Shown here piece by piece: positions 46,725-55,924 of a stretch of 64,000 nt of DNA (positions within the stretch are counted from its first letter, which is position 1; each line of letters starts with the position of its first letter). The notes beneath the pieces are model-generated. The model had not been told where the DNA came from and ran no database searches. It saw only the letters and a list, made by a program, of their open reading frames with translations. Origin of the DNA: Bradyrhizobium paxllaeri (GTDB lineage Bacteria > Pseudomonadota > Alphaproteobacteria > Rhizobiales > Xanthobacteraceae). The stretch lies in contig NZ_CP042968.1 in assembly GCF_001693515.2 (NCBI RefSeq), positions 5,704,001-5,768,000 on the forward strand, read 5' to 3'. The position numbers and the translations under genes are program-made.

Positions 46725-47039
46725 ATGATCAAGGTCAGCGTAATGTATCCCAATACGCCCGGCGGGCGCTTCGATCACGACTACTACCGCGACAAGCATA
46801 TGCCGCTGGTGAAGGCGCGCATGGGCGATGCCTGCAAGTCCTACACGGTCGACAAGGGCCTCGCCGGCGGAGCCCCCGGCGCGCCCGCGACCTATGTCGG
46901 CATGTGTCACATCTTCTGCGACTCGATCGAGGCCTTCCAGGCCGGCTTCGGGCCGCATGCCAAGGAGATCATGGCTGACATCCCGAACTATACCGATCAG
47001 TCCCCGGTGATCCAGATCAGCGAAGTCGTCGTCGGCTGA
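46725..47039 (+). CDS. EthD family protein
   Basis: 104 residues. IKVSVMYPNTPGGRFDHDYYRDKHMPLVKARM is the EthD-type dimeric alpha-beta barrel opening with the conserved YYRDKHMPL; HIFCDSIEAFQAGFGPHAKEIMADIPNYT closes the fold. EthD relatives take part in ether, heme or polyketide chemistry, often in unknown reactions. GGAGGACGTCC precedes the ATG. Confidence 0.87.
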   Translation: MIKVSVMYPNTPGGRFDHDYYRDKHMPLVKARMGDACKSYTVDKGLAGGAPGAPATYVGMCHIFCDSIEAFQAGFGPHAKEIMADIPNYTDQSPVIQISEVVVG

Positions 47040-47067
47040 TGGCTTAGCCTTCGGGCTCGATCCGTAG

Positions 47068-47097
47068 GGCGGGTTATTAGCGAAAGCGTAACCCGCC
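47068..47097. repeat. Short palindromic hairpin repeat
   Basis: GGCGGGTTA (47068-47076) pairs with TAACCCGCC (47089-47097), loop TTAGCGAAAGCG. GGGCGGGTTA...TAACCCGCC hairpins with GCGAAAGCG loops are widespread between Bradyrhizobium genes. It lies 28 bases after the EthD-type gene and may act as a weak terminator. Confidence 0.6.
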
Positions 47098-47129
47098 GAT
47101 TTCACGGCGCGCCTTGAAAGACACAGACC

Positions 47130-47531
47130 ATGCCGGGCGAAGGCAATCTCGCGAAATTGCTGCAGAACATGAAGCCCGAGATGCGCGAAGGCGTCTTCGT
47201 CTTCTGCAGCGTCCCGGGCGACGAGAAAATTCCAGCCGCGCTCACCCCGATGCACATCTTCCGCGAACGCGAAGGAACGAGCTTCGTGGTGCGGCGTGAA
47301 GAAGCCGAGAGCGCCAGGTTTACCTATCAATGTGCGTCGCGACTGATCACACTCACGGTTCATTCCTCACTTGAGGCTGTAGGCTTCTTGGCGGCAGTCA
47401 CTGCTCGTCTGGCGGAGGCCGGCATCAGCGTGAATGCGGTATCGGCCTTCTATCACGATCATCTGTTTGTGCCCGAGCACAGAGCCGATGAGGCGCTGCG
47501 ACATCTACTATCTATGTCGAGGCAAGCGTAG
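47130..47531 (+). CDS. ACT domain-containing protein
   Basis: 133 residues. Two ACT-like segments: an N-terminal GVFVFCSVPGD...PMHIFREREGTSFVV portion and a clear C-terminal ACT domain (FTYQCASRLITLTVHSSLEAVGFLAAVTARLAEAGISVNAVSAFYHDHLFVPEHRADEALRHL). No enzyme domain is attached, so it probably binds an amino acid as a small regulator. Function unproven. Confidence 0.85.
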   Translation: MPGEGNLAKLLQNMKPEMREGVFVFCSVPGDEKIPAALTPMHIFREREGTSFVVRREEAESARFTYQCASRLITLTVHSSLEAVGFLAAVTARLAEAGISVNAVSAFYHDHLFVPEHRADEALRHLLSMSRQA

Positions 47532-47697
47532 CTGCCGTAGCCCGATGCTCGTGTGCGTTTCTTGCTATGCGCAACGGCACCCGAGACCTCGGGTGCAGCA
47601 AGCATCCGGTCTTCCCTGCGTCCTCTGATTTCAAGGGGGACAAACGAATTCAAACCTCGGACGCAGTGCGCCGCGAGATCGCCCCCTCACATTCAGT

Positions 47698-47800
47698 TGT
47701 CGTCCCCCGCGAAGGCGGGGGATCCAGTATTCCAGAGACGCCAGTGATTGAACCGATGGGCCGCAGCGTACTGGATGCCCCGCCTTCGCGGGGCATGACA
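47698..47800. repeat. Long palindromic repeat, family C
   Basis: The outer arms are imperfect inverted copies: CCCCCGCGAAGGCGGGG then ATCCAGTA on the left, and TACTGGAT then GCCCCGCCTTCGCGGGG on the right. Each arm is itself a GC-rich hairpin. Transcribed in either direction it would fold into a long stem. Confidence 0.75.
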
Positions 47801-47821
47801 AGTCTTGGTGTGCAATGGAGC

Positions 47822-47974
47822 TCAGCCCCGCAGCGCCTGCAGGCCCTTGAATGTGAGCCGCTTGGGATCGCGGACGCCGGCGAGATAGCACTTGCGGACG
47901 AAGGCGGCGGCCGCCTCGCGGTCGCAATCGGTCAGCGCCACGATAGCCTCGATGGCAATTCGCTGAGCGTCCAT
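47822..47974 (-). CDS. Small hypothetical protein (50 aa)
   Basis: A 50-residue frame, MDAQRIAIEAIVALTDCDRE... ending GLQALRG. It is helical, with one Cys in each half. A good GAGGAAG ribosome site lies seven bases before the ATG, and the gene fills an otherwise empty stretch next to the family C repeat. No family is recognised; being short, it could still be a chance frame, but ribosome site and normal composition favour a real gene. Confidence 0.5.
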   Translation of the reverse strand: MDAQRIAIEAIVALTDCDREAAAAFVRKCYLAGVRDPKRLTFKGLQALRG

Positions 47975-48145
47975 GGGCTTCCTCGTGCTGTCAGGGGCCG
48001 CAAGCTACGCAGCGTGCGCCACGCCGGTTAATCCGGCGTTAACCGTGAGGACATGTTGGACGATTCGAGGACGACTACGTATACGCGAAACGACGCATGG
48101 GACGAGCGGACGCAGCCGCCCCCAAGCACGGTTCCCAATTCGGCG

Positions 48146-49612
48146 TCACGAATACTGCATCACGCCGTCATCAACCTTGCCATAGCGCAAGGTGACGATG
48201 TCGAGCGCGTAGTTCTGATACAGCCGCCACGGCCGCTTCGAGCCCTGCTTGGGAAGTTTTGCGATCGAGCGCTGCACATAGCCGGAGGAGAAATCCAGCG
48301 ACGGCATTTCGGTGACGTCAGGATCGACATTATGCGGCATGCACTGCTTGTAGCCGTTGCGATCCATGTAATTGATGAGACGGCAGACATATTCGCAGGT
48401 CAGGTCGCACTTCAGCGTCCACGATGCGTTGGTGTAGCCGAACGCGGAGGCCATGTTCGGAATGTCCGAATACATCATGCCCTTGTAGTTCAGCGTCCGC
48501 GCGAAATCGACCGCGCGGCCGTCGACGCTGACCTCGAGACCGCCGACCACCTGCAGCACCAGTCCGGTTGCGGTGACGATGACGTCAGCCTCGATCTCGC
48601 CGCCGTCCTTCAGCTTGATGCCGCTCTTCGTAAACGTGTCGATCTCGCAAGTCGCGACGGAAGCGCGCTTGTCGCGGATCGACTTGAACAGGTCGCCGTC
48701 CGGCACCAGGCAGAGCCGCTGCTCCCACGGATTGTAGCGCGGCGTGAAATGTTTGGCCACGTCGTATTCCGGACCCAGCGCCATCTTGACGCCGCCGAGG
48801 ATCAACTGCTTGGCGCGATCCGGCTTGCGGCGGCAGAGCTGGAAGAAATACATGCCGAACAGCACATTGCGCCAGCGGATCAAATGATAGGCGAGCTTGG
48901 CCGAAAGATTCTGGCGCAGCTTGTTGGCGAGCGCGTCTTCCGCCGGCCGCGCCACCACGTAGGTCGGCGAACGCTGCAGCATGGTGACATGCGCGGCGGT
49001 CTTCGCCATCTCCGGCACCAGCGTCACGGCGGTGGCGCCCGAGCCGATCACCACCACGCGCTTGCCGGCATAGTCGAGTTCCTCGGGCCATTTCTGCGGA
49101 TGCACGATCTGGCCGGCGAAATCAGCCGTGCCCGAAAACTCCGGCGTGTAACCTTCCTCGTATTTGTAATAGCCCGAGCACATGAACAGGAAACTGCAGG
49201 TGAAGCGAACGGTCTCGGTCGCGCCCTCGCCCACCGTGCGTTCCGCTTCCACGGTCCAGCGCGAATCCGGCGACGACCACGACGCACGTTTCACGCGATG
49301 ATGGAAACGGATCTTCTTGTCGATGCCGTTGTCGGAAGCAGTCTCGCACACATAGTTCAGGATCCGCGGACCGTCGGCGATTGCCTTCGGCTCGGTCCAG
49401 GGACGGAACGAATAGCCGAGCGTGTACATGTCGCTGTCGGAGCGGATGCCGGGATAGCGGAAGAGATCCCAGGTGCCGCCGATGCAATCGCGCCCCTCCA
49501 GGATCACGTAGCTCTTGCCCGGGCACTTCTCCTGCAAATGATAGCCCGCGCCGATGCCGGACAGGCCCGCGCCGACGATGAGGACGTCGAAATGTTCTGC
49601 CGTATCGGTCAT
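48146..49612 (-). CDS. Flavin-containing monooxygenase, Baeyer-Villiger type
   Basis: 488 residues. The FAD site is VLIVGAGLSGIGAGYHL, the second Rossmann site VVVIGSGATAVTLVPEM. The Baeyer-Villiger fingerprint F-x-G-x-x-x-H-x-x-x-W-P is exact in FAGQIVHPQKWP near residue 165. It should insert oxygen into a ketone or oxidise a soft nucleophile using NADPH; many relatives act on steroids or cyclic ketones. The ATG at 49612 follows AGGGAGAAC. Separated from ahcY by a terminator and about 220 bases. Confidence 0.9.
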   Translation of the reverse strand: MTDTAEHFDVLIVGAGLSGIGAGYHLQEKCPGKSYVILEGRDCIGGTWDLFRYPGIRSDSDMYTLGYSFRPWTEPKAIADGPRILNYVCETASDNGIDKKIRFHHRVKRASWSSPDSRWTVEAERTVGEGATETVRFTCSFLFMCSGYYKYEEGYTPEFSGTADFAGQIVHPQKWPEELDYAGKRVVVIGSGATAVTLVPEMAKTAAHVTMLQRSPTYVVARPAEDALANKLRQNLSAKLAYHLIRWRNVLFGMYFFQLCRRKPDRAKQLILGGVKMALGPEYDVAKHFTPRYNPWEQRLCLVPDGDLFKSIRDKRASVATCEIDTFTKSGIKLKDGGEIEADVIVTATGLVLQVVGGLEVSVDGRAVDFARTLNYKGMMYSDIPNMASAFGYTNASWTLKCDLTCEYVCRLINYMDRNGYKQCMPHNVDPDVTEMPSLDFSSGYVQRSIAKLPKQGSKRPWRLYQNYALDIVTLRYGKVDDGVMQYS

Positions 49613-49748
49613 GGCGTTCTCCCTGCTCCCAGATGTAATGGGCAGCAGGCAGAAATTGCAACTCGCATTGTGAGCTTACTGCAGCGATACAGGCTGTATC
49701 GAAATTTGCCGTTGAATTTCAACTGTCGCAGATTGTGCCGCAGGCAAG

Positions 49749-49776
49749 CAAAAAGCCCCGGATCGCTCCGGGGCTT
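49749..49776 (-). terminator. Rho-independent terminator after ahcY
   Basis: On the minus strand AAGCCCCGGA and its complement enclose a four-base loop (stem 49753-49762 with 49767-49776), followed by TTTT. It ends the metK-ahcY transcript before the monooxygenase gene. Confidence 0.85.
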
Positions 49777-49834
49777 GCTTGTGCTTGTGCGTTCACGTCA
49801 GGACGGCGCCCACTGCGGGAGGTCCTGTCCGAAA

Positions 49835-51262
49835 TCAGTAGCGGTAGTGATCCGACTTGAACGGGCCTTCCGGCTTGACGCCGATATAGTCCGCCTGGTC
49901 CTTGCGCAACTCGGTCAGCTTGACGCCGATCTTGGCGAGATGCAGCCGCGCCACCTTCTCGTCCAAGGTCTTCGGCAGCACGTAGACCTTCTTCTCGTAC
50001 TTGCCGTCCTTGTTGTTGGCGAACAGCTCGATCTGCGCCAGCGTCTGGTTGGTGAAGGAGGCCGACATCACGAAGGACGGATGGCCCATGGCGTTGCCGA
50101 GATTCACCAGGCGGCCTTCCGAGAGCAGGATGATGCGGTGCTTGTCGGGGAATTCGATCTCGTCGACCTGCGGCTTGATGTTGGTCCACTTCAGGTTACG
50201 AAGGCCGGCGATCTGGATCTCGTTGTCGAAGTGGCCGATGTTGCAGACGATGGCGCGATCCTTCATCGCGCGCATGTGGTCGATGGTGATGATGTCCTTG
50301 TTGCCGGTCGCGGTGACGAAGATGTCGGCGCGAGGCGCGGCGTGTTCCATGGTGACGACTTCATAGCCTTCCATCGCCGCCTGCAGCGCGCAGATCGGAT
50401 CGACTTCGGAGACCATGACGCGGCAGCCGGCCTGGCGCAGCGAAGCGGCCGAGCCCTTGCCGACGTCGCCGAAGCCCGCGACCATCGCGATCTTGCCGGA
50501 CATCATGACGTCGGTGCCGCGGCGGATGCCGTCGACCAGCGACTCGCGGCAGCCATAGAGGTTGTCGAACTTCGATTTTGTCACGCTGTCGTTGACGTTG
50601 ATGGCGGGGAACAGCAGCTTGCCCTTGTTCGCCATGTCGTAGAGGCGATGCACGCCCGTGGTGGTCTCTTCCGAGACGCCTTTGATGCTCTTGGCGATCT
50701 CGGCGAAGTAGCCCTTCGGCTTCTCCTTCAGGAGCCGCTTGATCAGCGCGAAGAACACTTCCTCCTCTTCCGAACCCGGCTTGTCGAGGAAGGCCACGTC
50801 GCCCTGCTCGGCGCGCAGGCCGTAATGCACCAGCATGGTGGCGTCGCCGCCGTCATCGAGGATCATGTTGGGCGTGCCGCCGCCGTGCCAGTCGAACAGT
50901 TTTGCGGTGTAGTCCCAGTATTCGGTCAGCGTCTCGCCCTTCACCGCAAACACCGGAATGCCGGCAGCCGCGATCGCCGCCGCCGCATGGTCCTGCGTCG
51001 AATAGATGTTGCACGACACCCAGCGGATGTCGGCGCCGAGGGCTGCCAGCGTCTCGATCAAGACCGCGGTCTGGATCGTCATGTGCAGGGAGCCGGCGAT
51101 GCGGGCCCCCTTCAGCGGCTGCTTCGGACCGTATTCCTCGCGCGTCGCCATCAGGCCCGGCATTTCAGTCTCGGCCAGCGAAATCTCCTTGCGACCGAAA
51201 TCGGCGAGCGAGATGTCCTTGACGATGTAGTCGGTGAAGGCGGGCTTGGTGGGGGCGTTCAT
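49835..51262 (-). CDS. ahcY: Adenosylhomocysteinase
   Basis: 475 residues. The NAD site is [78 protein letters not shown] (active Lys/Asp) and the C-terminal KSDHYRY are fully conserved. It hydrolyses S-adenosylhomocysteine to adenosine and homocysteine, clearing the product of methylations. Same strand as metK, 120 bases upstream with a repeat between. Confidence 0.97.
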   Translation of the reverse strand: MNAPTKPAFTDYIVKDISLADFGRKEISLAETEMPGLMATREEYGPKQPLKGARIAGSLHMTIQTAVLIETLAALGADIRWVSCNIYSTQDHAAAAIAAAGIPVFAVKGETLTEYWDYTAKLFDWHGGGTPNMILDDGGDATMLVHYGLRAEQGDVAFLDKPGSEEEEVFFALIKRLLKEKPKGYFAEIAKSIKGVSEETTTGVHRLYDMANKGKLLFPAINVNDSVTKSKFDNLYGCRESLVDGIRRGTDVMMSGKIAMVAGFGDVGKGSAASLRQAGCRVMVSEVDPICALQAAMEGYEVVTMEHAAPRADIFVTATGNKDIITIDHMRAMKDRAIVCNIGHFDNEIQIAGLRNLKWTNIKPQVDEIEFPDKHRIILLSEGRLVNLGNAMGHPSFVMSASFTNQTLAQIELFANNKDGKYEKKVYVLPKTLDEKVARLHLAKIGVKLTELRKDQADYIGVKPEGPFKSDHYRY

Positions 51263-51284
51263 GAGAGCTTCCTGTTTGTTTGCT

Positions 51285-51376
51285 CGTCATTCCGGGGCGC
51301 TCGTGAAACGAGCGAACCCGGAATCCAGCAGTTTGAGATTCCGGGTTCGCCGCTATCGCGGCGCCCCGGAATGACG
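51285..51376. repeat. Palindromic repeat, family B (copy 1)
   Basis: Outer arms CGTCATTCCGGGGCGC / GCGCCCCGGAATGACG, inner AACCCGGAATC...GATTCCGGGTT. Same build as copies at 55832 and 60476. It lies between metK and ahcY. Confidence 0.85.
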
Positions 51377-51382
51377 TGTTCG

Positions 51383-52579
51383 CTAAACCGCGCGCTTGAG
51401 CGGTTCGACCAGATCGGTCTTCTCCCAGGAGAAGCCGCCTTCATTGTCGGGCGTGCGGCCGAAATGGCCGTAGGCCGACGTGCGCGCGTAGATCGGACGG
51501 TTGAGGTCGAGATGGGTGCGGATGCCGCGCGGCGTCAGATCCATCGCTTGCGCAGCCGCCTTCTCGAGCACGTCCTCCGGCACCTTTCCGGTGCCGTGGG
51601 TGTCGATATAGATAGACAGCGGACGCGCCACGCCGATCGCATAAGCAAGCTGCAGCGTGCAGCGGTCGGCGAGACCGGCTGCGACGATGTTCTTGGCGAC
51701 ATAGCGCGCGGCATAAGCGGCCGAACGATCGACCTTGGTCGGATCCTTGCCGGAGAACGCGCCGCCACCATGCGGAGCCGCGCCACCATAGGTGTCGACG
51801 ATGATTTTGCGGCCAGTGAGGCCGGCGTCGCCGTCGGGACCGCCGATGAAGAACTTGCCGGTCGGGTTGATGTGCCAGATGGTCTTGCCGTTGATCCAGT
51901 CCTTCGGCAGCGCCTCGCGGACATAGGGCTCGACGATGTCGCGAATCTGGTTGGAGGAGAGATCCTCGACCAGATGCTGGTGCGAGACCACGATCTCGCG
52001 CACGCCGACGGGCTTGCCGTTTTCGTACTGCACGGTGACCTGGCTCTTGGAGTCCGGGCCGAGCACCTTCTCGCGGCCGGAGTGGCGCGCTTCGGAAATC
52101 AGCCGCAGGATCTTGTGGGCATAGAAGATCGGCGCCGGCATCAGGTCGGGCGTCTCGTTGGTGGCGTAGCCGAACATGATGCCCTGGTCGCCCGCGCCCT
52201 CTTCCTTTACCTCGCCCGGCTGCAGCGCATCGACGCCCTGCGCGATATCGGCCGACTGCGGATGCAGCAGGATCTCGATGTCGGCTTTCTCCCAGTGGAA
52301 GCCTTCCTGCTCGTAGCCGATGTCCTTGATCGCGTCGCGCACCACGCTTTCGATCTGGTCGTTGGTGACCGATGCCGGACCACGGGTTTCGCCGGCGATC
52401 ACAACCTTGTTGGTGGTGGCGAGCGTTTCGCAGGCCGCGCGGATCTGCCAGGGATCGATGCCCGCCTTCGGGCCTTCCCGATAGAACAGATCGACGATCT
52501 CGTCGGAGATCCGGTCACAGACCTTGTCCGGATGACCTTCCGAGACCGACTCGCTGGTAAACAGATAGGACGCGCGCAT
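51383..52579 (-). CDS. metK: S-adenosylmethionine synthetase
   Basis: 398 residues. [27 protein letters not shown] is the MetK opening with the catalytic [62 protein letters not shown] (including the P-loop like GGGAFSGKD) follow. It makes S-adenosylmethionine from methionine and ATP. AAGGGG precedes the ATG at 52579. The HTH-methyltransferase gene ends 57 bases upstream, so the two probably share a transcript. No SAM riboswitch could be recognised in this leader. Confidence 0.97.
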   Translation of the reverse strand: MRASYLFTSESVSEGHPDKVCDRISDEIVDLFYREGPKAGIDPWQIRAACETLATTNKVVIAGETRGPASVTNDQIESVVRDAIKDIGYEQEGFHWEKADIEILLHPQSADIAQGVDALQPGEVKEEGAGDQGIMFGYATNETPDLMPAPIFYAHKILRLISEARHSGREKVLGPDSKSQVTVQYENGKPVGVREIVVSHQHLVEDLSSNQIRDIVEPYVREALPKDWINGKTIWHINPTGKFFIGGPDGDAGLTGRKIIVDTYGGAAPHGGGAFSGKDPTKVDRSAAYAARYVAKNIVAAGLADRCTLQLAYAIGVARPLSIYIDTHGTGKVPEDVLEKAAAQAMDLTPRGIRTHLDLNRPIYARTSAYGHFGRTPDNEGGFSWEKTDLVEPLKRAV

Positions 52580-52636
52580 CTAAAACCCCTTCGTTTCCGC
52601 CATTCGCGGCGGCGCTTGTTCAAGTGTCCTGGAATG

Positions 52637-53989
52637 TCAGTCGCGACGACGCGAAATGACGTAGGATTCGTCGTAGAACCAAAGCCCATTATGCTTGCGC
52701 AGAACCTCTCGCGTAGCATCGAGGGCTCGGCTGTTTTCAGTCATTTCCGTCAACCGGTCGTCTTCGATCTGGGCGACATACACTGCCGCATTCCACGCTG
52801 CAAAAGCCGTGGAGGTTCCGATCGAGCCGGTGACCTCGTTGGGCAGCGCTTCCATATCATAACGAAAGATGGAACGGTTATCGGCGTAGGCATTAAAGTT
52901 AAGGTCGCGCCCGGCCGACCCGAGCTCGTATTTCACCGCGCGCAATAGCTCATGGCGGCTCACGGCGAAAGGATTTTCTCCCGGCCACACCGTCTGGATG
53001 ATTTCCAGGCCCGGATCGTGGCCGTGGGAGTGAATTCCAATCAAACGGCCTCCTGCCCGCAACGCCCGCGCCAGCGGCGCAATGATCCGCTTGGCACGGA
53101 AATTCACAGAGGATTTGGCCCGGTAAGGCTGGGAAGCGATCACGAGGTCGAAGTTGGCCTCGGTCCGGCCCGCCCGGGGAATGATCGAATCAAGCAGGAA
53201 CCGGTGGTCCTCCCGGTACAGCACCAGCGCTACCGGCCGTTCATAAATCGGCATGCCCGATTTGGGGCTGATATTGGCCCGCCAGTTTTGCTCCAGAAAC
53301 GGCCCCAGCTCAGCGATCTGGGTCTCGAATTCCCCCGAAGACGCCCCGCGCAGGGCGACCTCGTGCCAGAGCATGCCCGCTGCAGCGGTGGGCGAAGCCG
53401 GCGTCAGCCAGGGCGCCTCGGCGTAATGCATGTTGGTCAGGACCACGACGGTGGCCGGATGCTCAAACAGCCGGTCGGGCACCTTGTCGAGCGTCAGCCG
53501 GACGTCCTCCAGGCTGAGTTCCTTGCCGGCGATGTAGAACGGCATATGGGGAAAGCGGCCGTGCATCGAGCGCATCACCCGCGCCAACACCGTGCCGTCG
53601 CCGACGCCGGCGTCGAATACCCGAAGCGCCGGCGGCCGCGGATGCAGGCTGGAGAGTTCCAGCGCCACCCGCTCGGCGATGACCCGCTTTTCGCTGCAGG
53701 TATGGACGAACAGCAGGTATTTCTGTCGATTCTCAAAGAAGCGGAAATTGCCTCTGGGATCGCGCTTCTCCGGCGGCACGTCGAGCCCGCGCGGAGGCGG
53801 AAGCGCGCCCGTGGACGCCGCGATATAGGCATTGATCCGGTCCAGCGTGTCGATGGTGATCCGCTTCCCCTCGCGCAGGCGATGCACCAGCTTGCCGTCA
53901 TTGACCACCCGCCGGCCGAACGTCGTCTCCGCCATGTCGGACTGACGGCAGAACTCGGTGATCTGGCTGAGGATCTGGTCGTTCTTCAT
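52637..53989 (-). CDS. HTH-like domain fused to a SAM-dependent methyltransferase
   Basis: 450 residues. The N-terminal 50 (ILSQITEFCRQSDMAETTFGRRVVNDGKLVHRLREGKRITIDTLDRINAYI) read as an XRE-like helix-turn-helix; the rest contains RVFDAGVGDGTVLARVM near residue 125, a clear SAM-binding motif I, and GGRLIGIHSHGHDPGLEII as a later Rossmann strand. No known target domain is evident. It stands at the head of metK-ahcY, suggesting a link with SAM or SAH supply, perhaps as sensor-regulator or as main consumer. The start at 53989 or at 54013 (MFSGLPG) is uncertain because neither has a strong ribosome site. Confidence 0.7.
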   Translation of the reverse strand: MKNDQILSQITEFCRQSDMAETTFGRRVVNDGKLVHRLREGKRITIDTLDRINAYIAASTGALPPPRGLDVPPEKRDPRGNFRFFENRQKYLLFVHTCSEKRVIAERVALELSSLHPRPPALRVFDAGVGDGTVLARVMRSMHGRFPHMPFYIAGKELSLEDVRLTLDKVPDRLFEHPATVVVLTNMHYAEAPWLTPASPTAAAGMLWHEVALRGASSGEFETQIAELGPFLEQNWRANISPKSGMPIYERPVALVLYREDHRFLLDSIIPRAGRTEANFDLVIASQPYRAKSSVNFRAKRIIAPLARALRAGGRLIGIHSHGHDPGLEIIQTVWPGENPFAVSRHELLRAVKYELGSAGRDLNFNAYADNRSIFRYDMEALPNEVTGSIGTSTAFAAWNAAVYVAQIEDDRLTEMTENSRALDATREVLRKHNGLWFYDESYVISRRRD

Positions 53990-54024
53990 CGGGCCAGGGA
54001 GACCGGAAAACATTGGGAAACTCA

Positions 54025-54072
54025 GGTGGGCAGCGCCGGGTGATGTTAGCGTCCTACCACCATCTGCCCACC
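54025..54072. promoter_or_regulatory. Inverted repeat in the divergent intergenic region, possible operator
   Basis: GGTGGGCAG (54025-54033) and CTGCCCACC (54064-54072) form a perfect 9-base inverted repeat with a 30-base spacer, between the HTH-methyltransferase gene and the TPR-caspase gene. The left arm lies 36 bases from the former's start. Its role as a binding site is inference. Confidence 0.3.
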
Positions 54073-54188
54073 AAAGGAAGCCCCCGTCTCGGACAGCCGG
54101 CATGCACCGGCGCCGGCCTTGAACCCCCATTCCGCGGCAGGCAACAAAGCGGTATCCGCCACGTGCGACCGCCAATCATGGGGACCTG

Positions 54189-55817
54189 ATGCGCCGCGCA
54201 ATCCTGATGCTTGCCCTGCTCGCCGCCGCGCTGTGGTCCGAGCCATCAACAGCCCAGCCGCGCAGCCAGCTTGGGCCGCTCTGCACCACCGACACCACGC
54301 CGGCCGATCAGCAGATCAACGCCTGCAACAAGATCATCGCGCTGAAAGTGTTTTCCGGCGAGAAGCCCGCGACCATCTACTTCTGGCGCGCAGTCGGCTG
54401 GAACAAGAAGGGCAATTATGCGCAGGTGATCGCGGATGCGAGCGAGGCGATCCGCCTGCACCCCAGCGTCGCCGCCTACAATCTGCGCGGCTCGGCCTAT
54501 TACGACAAGGGCCAATACGCCAAGGCGATCGCCGACTACGATCAAGCGATCAAGCTCGGTCCGCCCTCCGCCTTCTCCTGGCAGAACCGCGGCATATCCA
54601 AACAGGCACTCGGCGATCTCGATGGCGCGCTGGCCGACATAAATGAAGCGATCCGCCTCGATCCGCAACTGCCGCAGCCGTTGACCAGCCGTTCGATCAT
54701 CTGGCGCGCCAAGGGTAATCTCGATCGCGCCATCGCCGACACCACCGAGGCGATCCGGCTGGCGAAGGCAAAAGCGCCGGTCAACATCATGACGCCGCCC
54801 GGCAGCGTGCTGATCTCGGCCTATAGCCAGCGCGCCCTCTCCTACGAGGCCAAGGGCGATCTCAACCGCGCGAAGCAGGATTACGCCACGGTGCTGGAAG
54901 GCCAGGCTTCCGATGCCGGCAGCAAGGCCAATCAGGCGACCGCGAAGGTTCGCCTGTCGCTGCTGTCGGAGGTGTTGCCGCCACCGAGAAATCCGGCAGA
55001 ATCGCAGCGTTCGCGCGCTGACGCGGCGGCCCCGCCTGCGCCGGCCGGTGCGGCGCCCCCATCTCCCGCGCCCGTGCAACAAGCACCGACTGCGAGCAGC
55101 CGGCGCGTCGCGCTTGTGATCGGCAATGGCGGCTACGCGCATGTCAGACCGCTGCCCAATCCCTCGAATGACGCCCGCTCGATCGCCAAGAGCCTGCGCG
55201 ACATCGGTTTCACCGTGAAGGAAGGCATCGATCTCGACCGCACCGCGATGCAGGCCACGATCCGCGATTTCCTGCGCGAGGCCGCGCGGGCGCAGATCGC
55301 GGTGGTCTACTATGCCGGCCACGGCATCCAGGTCGACGGCCGCAATTATCTGGTGCCGATCGACGCGCAGTTTCAGGCCGGCAATCGCATGACTGAAGCG
55401 ATGATGGACATGGATACGATCATGGCCGGCCTCGACGACCAGGTCCGCACCAACATCCTGATCCTCGATGCCTGCCGCAACAATCCGATGGCACCGAAGG
55501 TGGTGTCCGCAGGTGAAGAGCGCGGCATCGAAGGCGGCTCGGGATTGGCCGCGCCGACGACGCTTGGCGCAGGTTCGACGCTCGGCGCGGGCACGCTGAT
55601 CGCGTTTGCGACCGCCCCCGGGCAGGTCGCGCTCGACGGCGAAGGCGCCAACAGCCCGTTCTCGGCCGCGCTGTCACGCCATATCGGCACACCGGGACTG
55701 GAGGTGCAGCAGATGCTGACGCGGGTCCGCGCCGAAGTCGTCGCCGCGACCAAGGGCAAGCAGGTGCCGTGGTCGAATTCGTCGCTGCTGGGTGAAGTCT
55801 ATCTGGCGGAGAAGTGA
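54189..55817 (+). CDS. Secreted TPR and caspase-fold (C14) protein
   Basis: 542 residues. A signal peptide (cleavage near residue 22) is followed by about five TPR units (about 60-235, for example YNLRGSAYYDKGQYAKAIADYDQAIKLGP), a Pro/Ala linker (262-302) and a C14 domain (305-540). The dyad is H378 in VYYAGHG and C429 in LDACRNNP. The GHGIQVDGRNYLVP segment repeats that of the caspase at 9533, so the two are paralogous in this domain. The ATG follows GGGGACC. The role is unproven; TPR suggests a protein partner. Confidence 0.87.
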   Translation: MRRAILMLALLAAALWSEPSTAQPRSQLGPLCTTDTTPADQQINACNKIIALKVFSGEKPATIYFWRAVGWNKKGNYAQVIADASEAIRLHPSVAAYNLRGSAYYDKGQYAKAIADYDQAIKLGPPSAFSWQNRGISKQALGDLDGALADINEAIRLDPQLPQPLTSRSIIWRAKGNLDRAIADTTEAIRLAKAKAPVNIMTPPGSVLISAYSQRALSYEAKGDLNRAKQDYATVLEGQASDAGSKANQATAKVRLSLLSEVLPPPRNPAESQRSRADAAAPPAPAGAAPPSPAPVQQAPTASSRRVALVIGNGGYAHVRPLPNPSNDARSIAKSLRDIGFTVKEGIDLDRTAMQATIRDFLREAARAQIAVVYYAGHGIQVDGRNYLVPIDAQFQAGNRMTEAMMDMDTIMAGLDDQVRTNILILDACRNNPMAPKVVSAGEERGIEGGSGLAAPTTLGAGSTLGAGTLIAFATAPGQVALDGEGANSPFSAALSRHIGTPGLEVQQMLTRVRAEVVAATKGKQVPWSNSSLLGEVYLAEK

Positions 55818-55831
55818 CGGCGTGCTCGCGC

Positions 55832-55914
55832 CGTCATCCCGGGGCGATGCGCAGCATCGAACCCGGGATCTCGAGATTCCGGGTCTGGTGCTGACGCACC
55901 ATCCCGGAATGACG
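55832..55914. repeat. Palindromic repeat, family B (copy 2)
   Basis: CGTCATCCCGGGGCG...ATCCCGGAATGACG outer arms with inner AACCCGGGATCTCGAGATTC. Between the convergent caspase gene and the MetE-like gene. Confidence 0.83.
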
Positions 55915-55924
55915 GCGGAGGGAC

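Noticed and set aside
52580..52636. SAM or SAH riboswitch before metK or ahcY
   Set aside because: The metK leader is only 57 bases and the ahcY leader is filled by a repeat; no known riboswitch core was recognised.
48053..52948. Plus-strand open frame of 1631 codons
   Set aside because: It lies antisense to the monooxygenase, ahcY and metK, all solid genes. Such long mirror frames arise from high GC at third codon positions; composition is Arg/Asp/His-rich and no family is recognisable.
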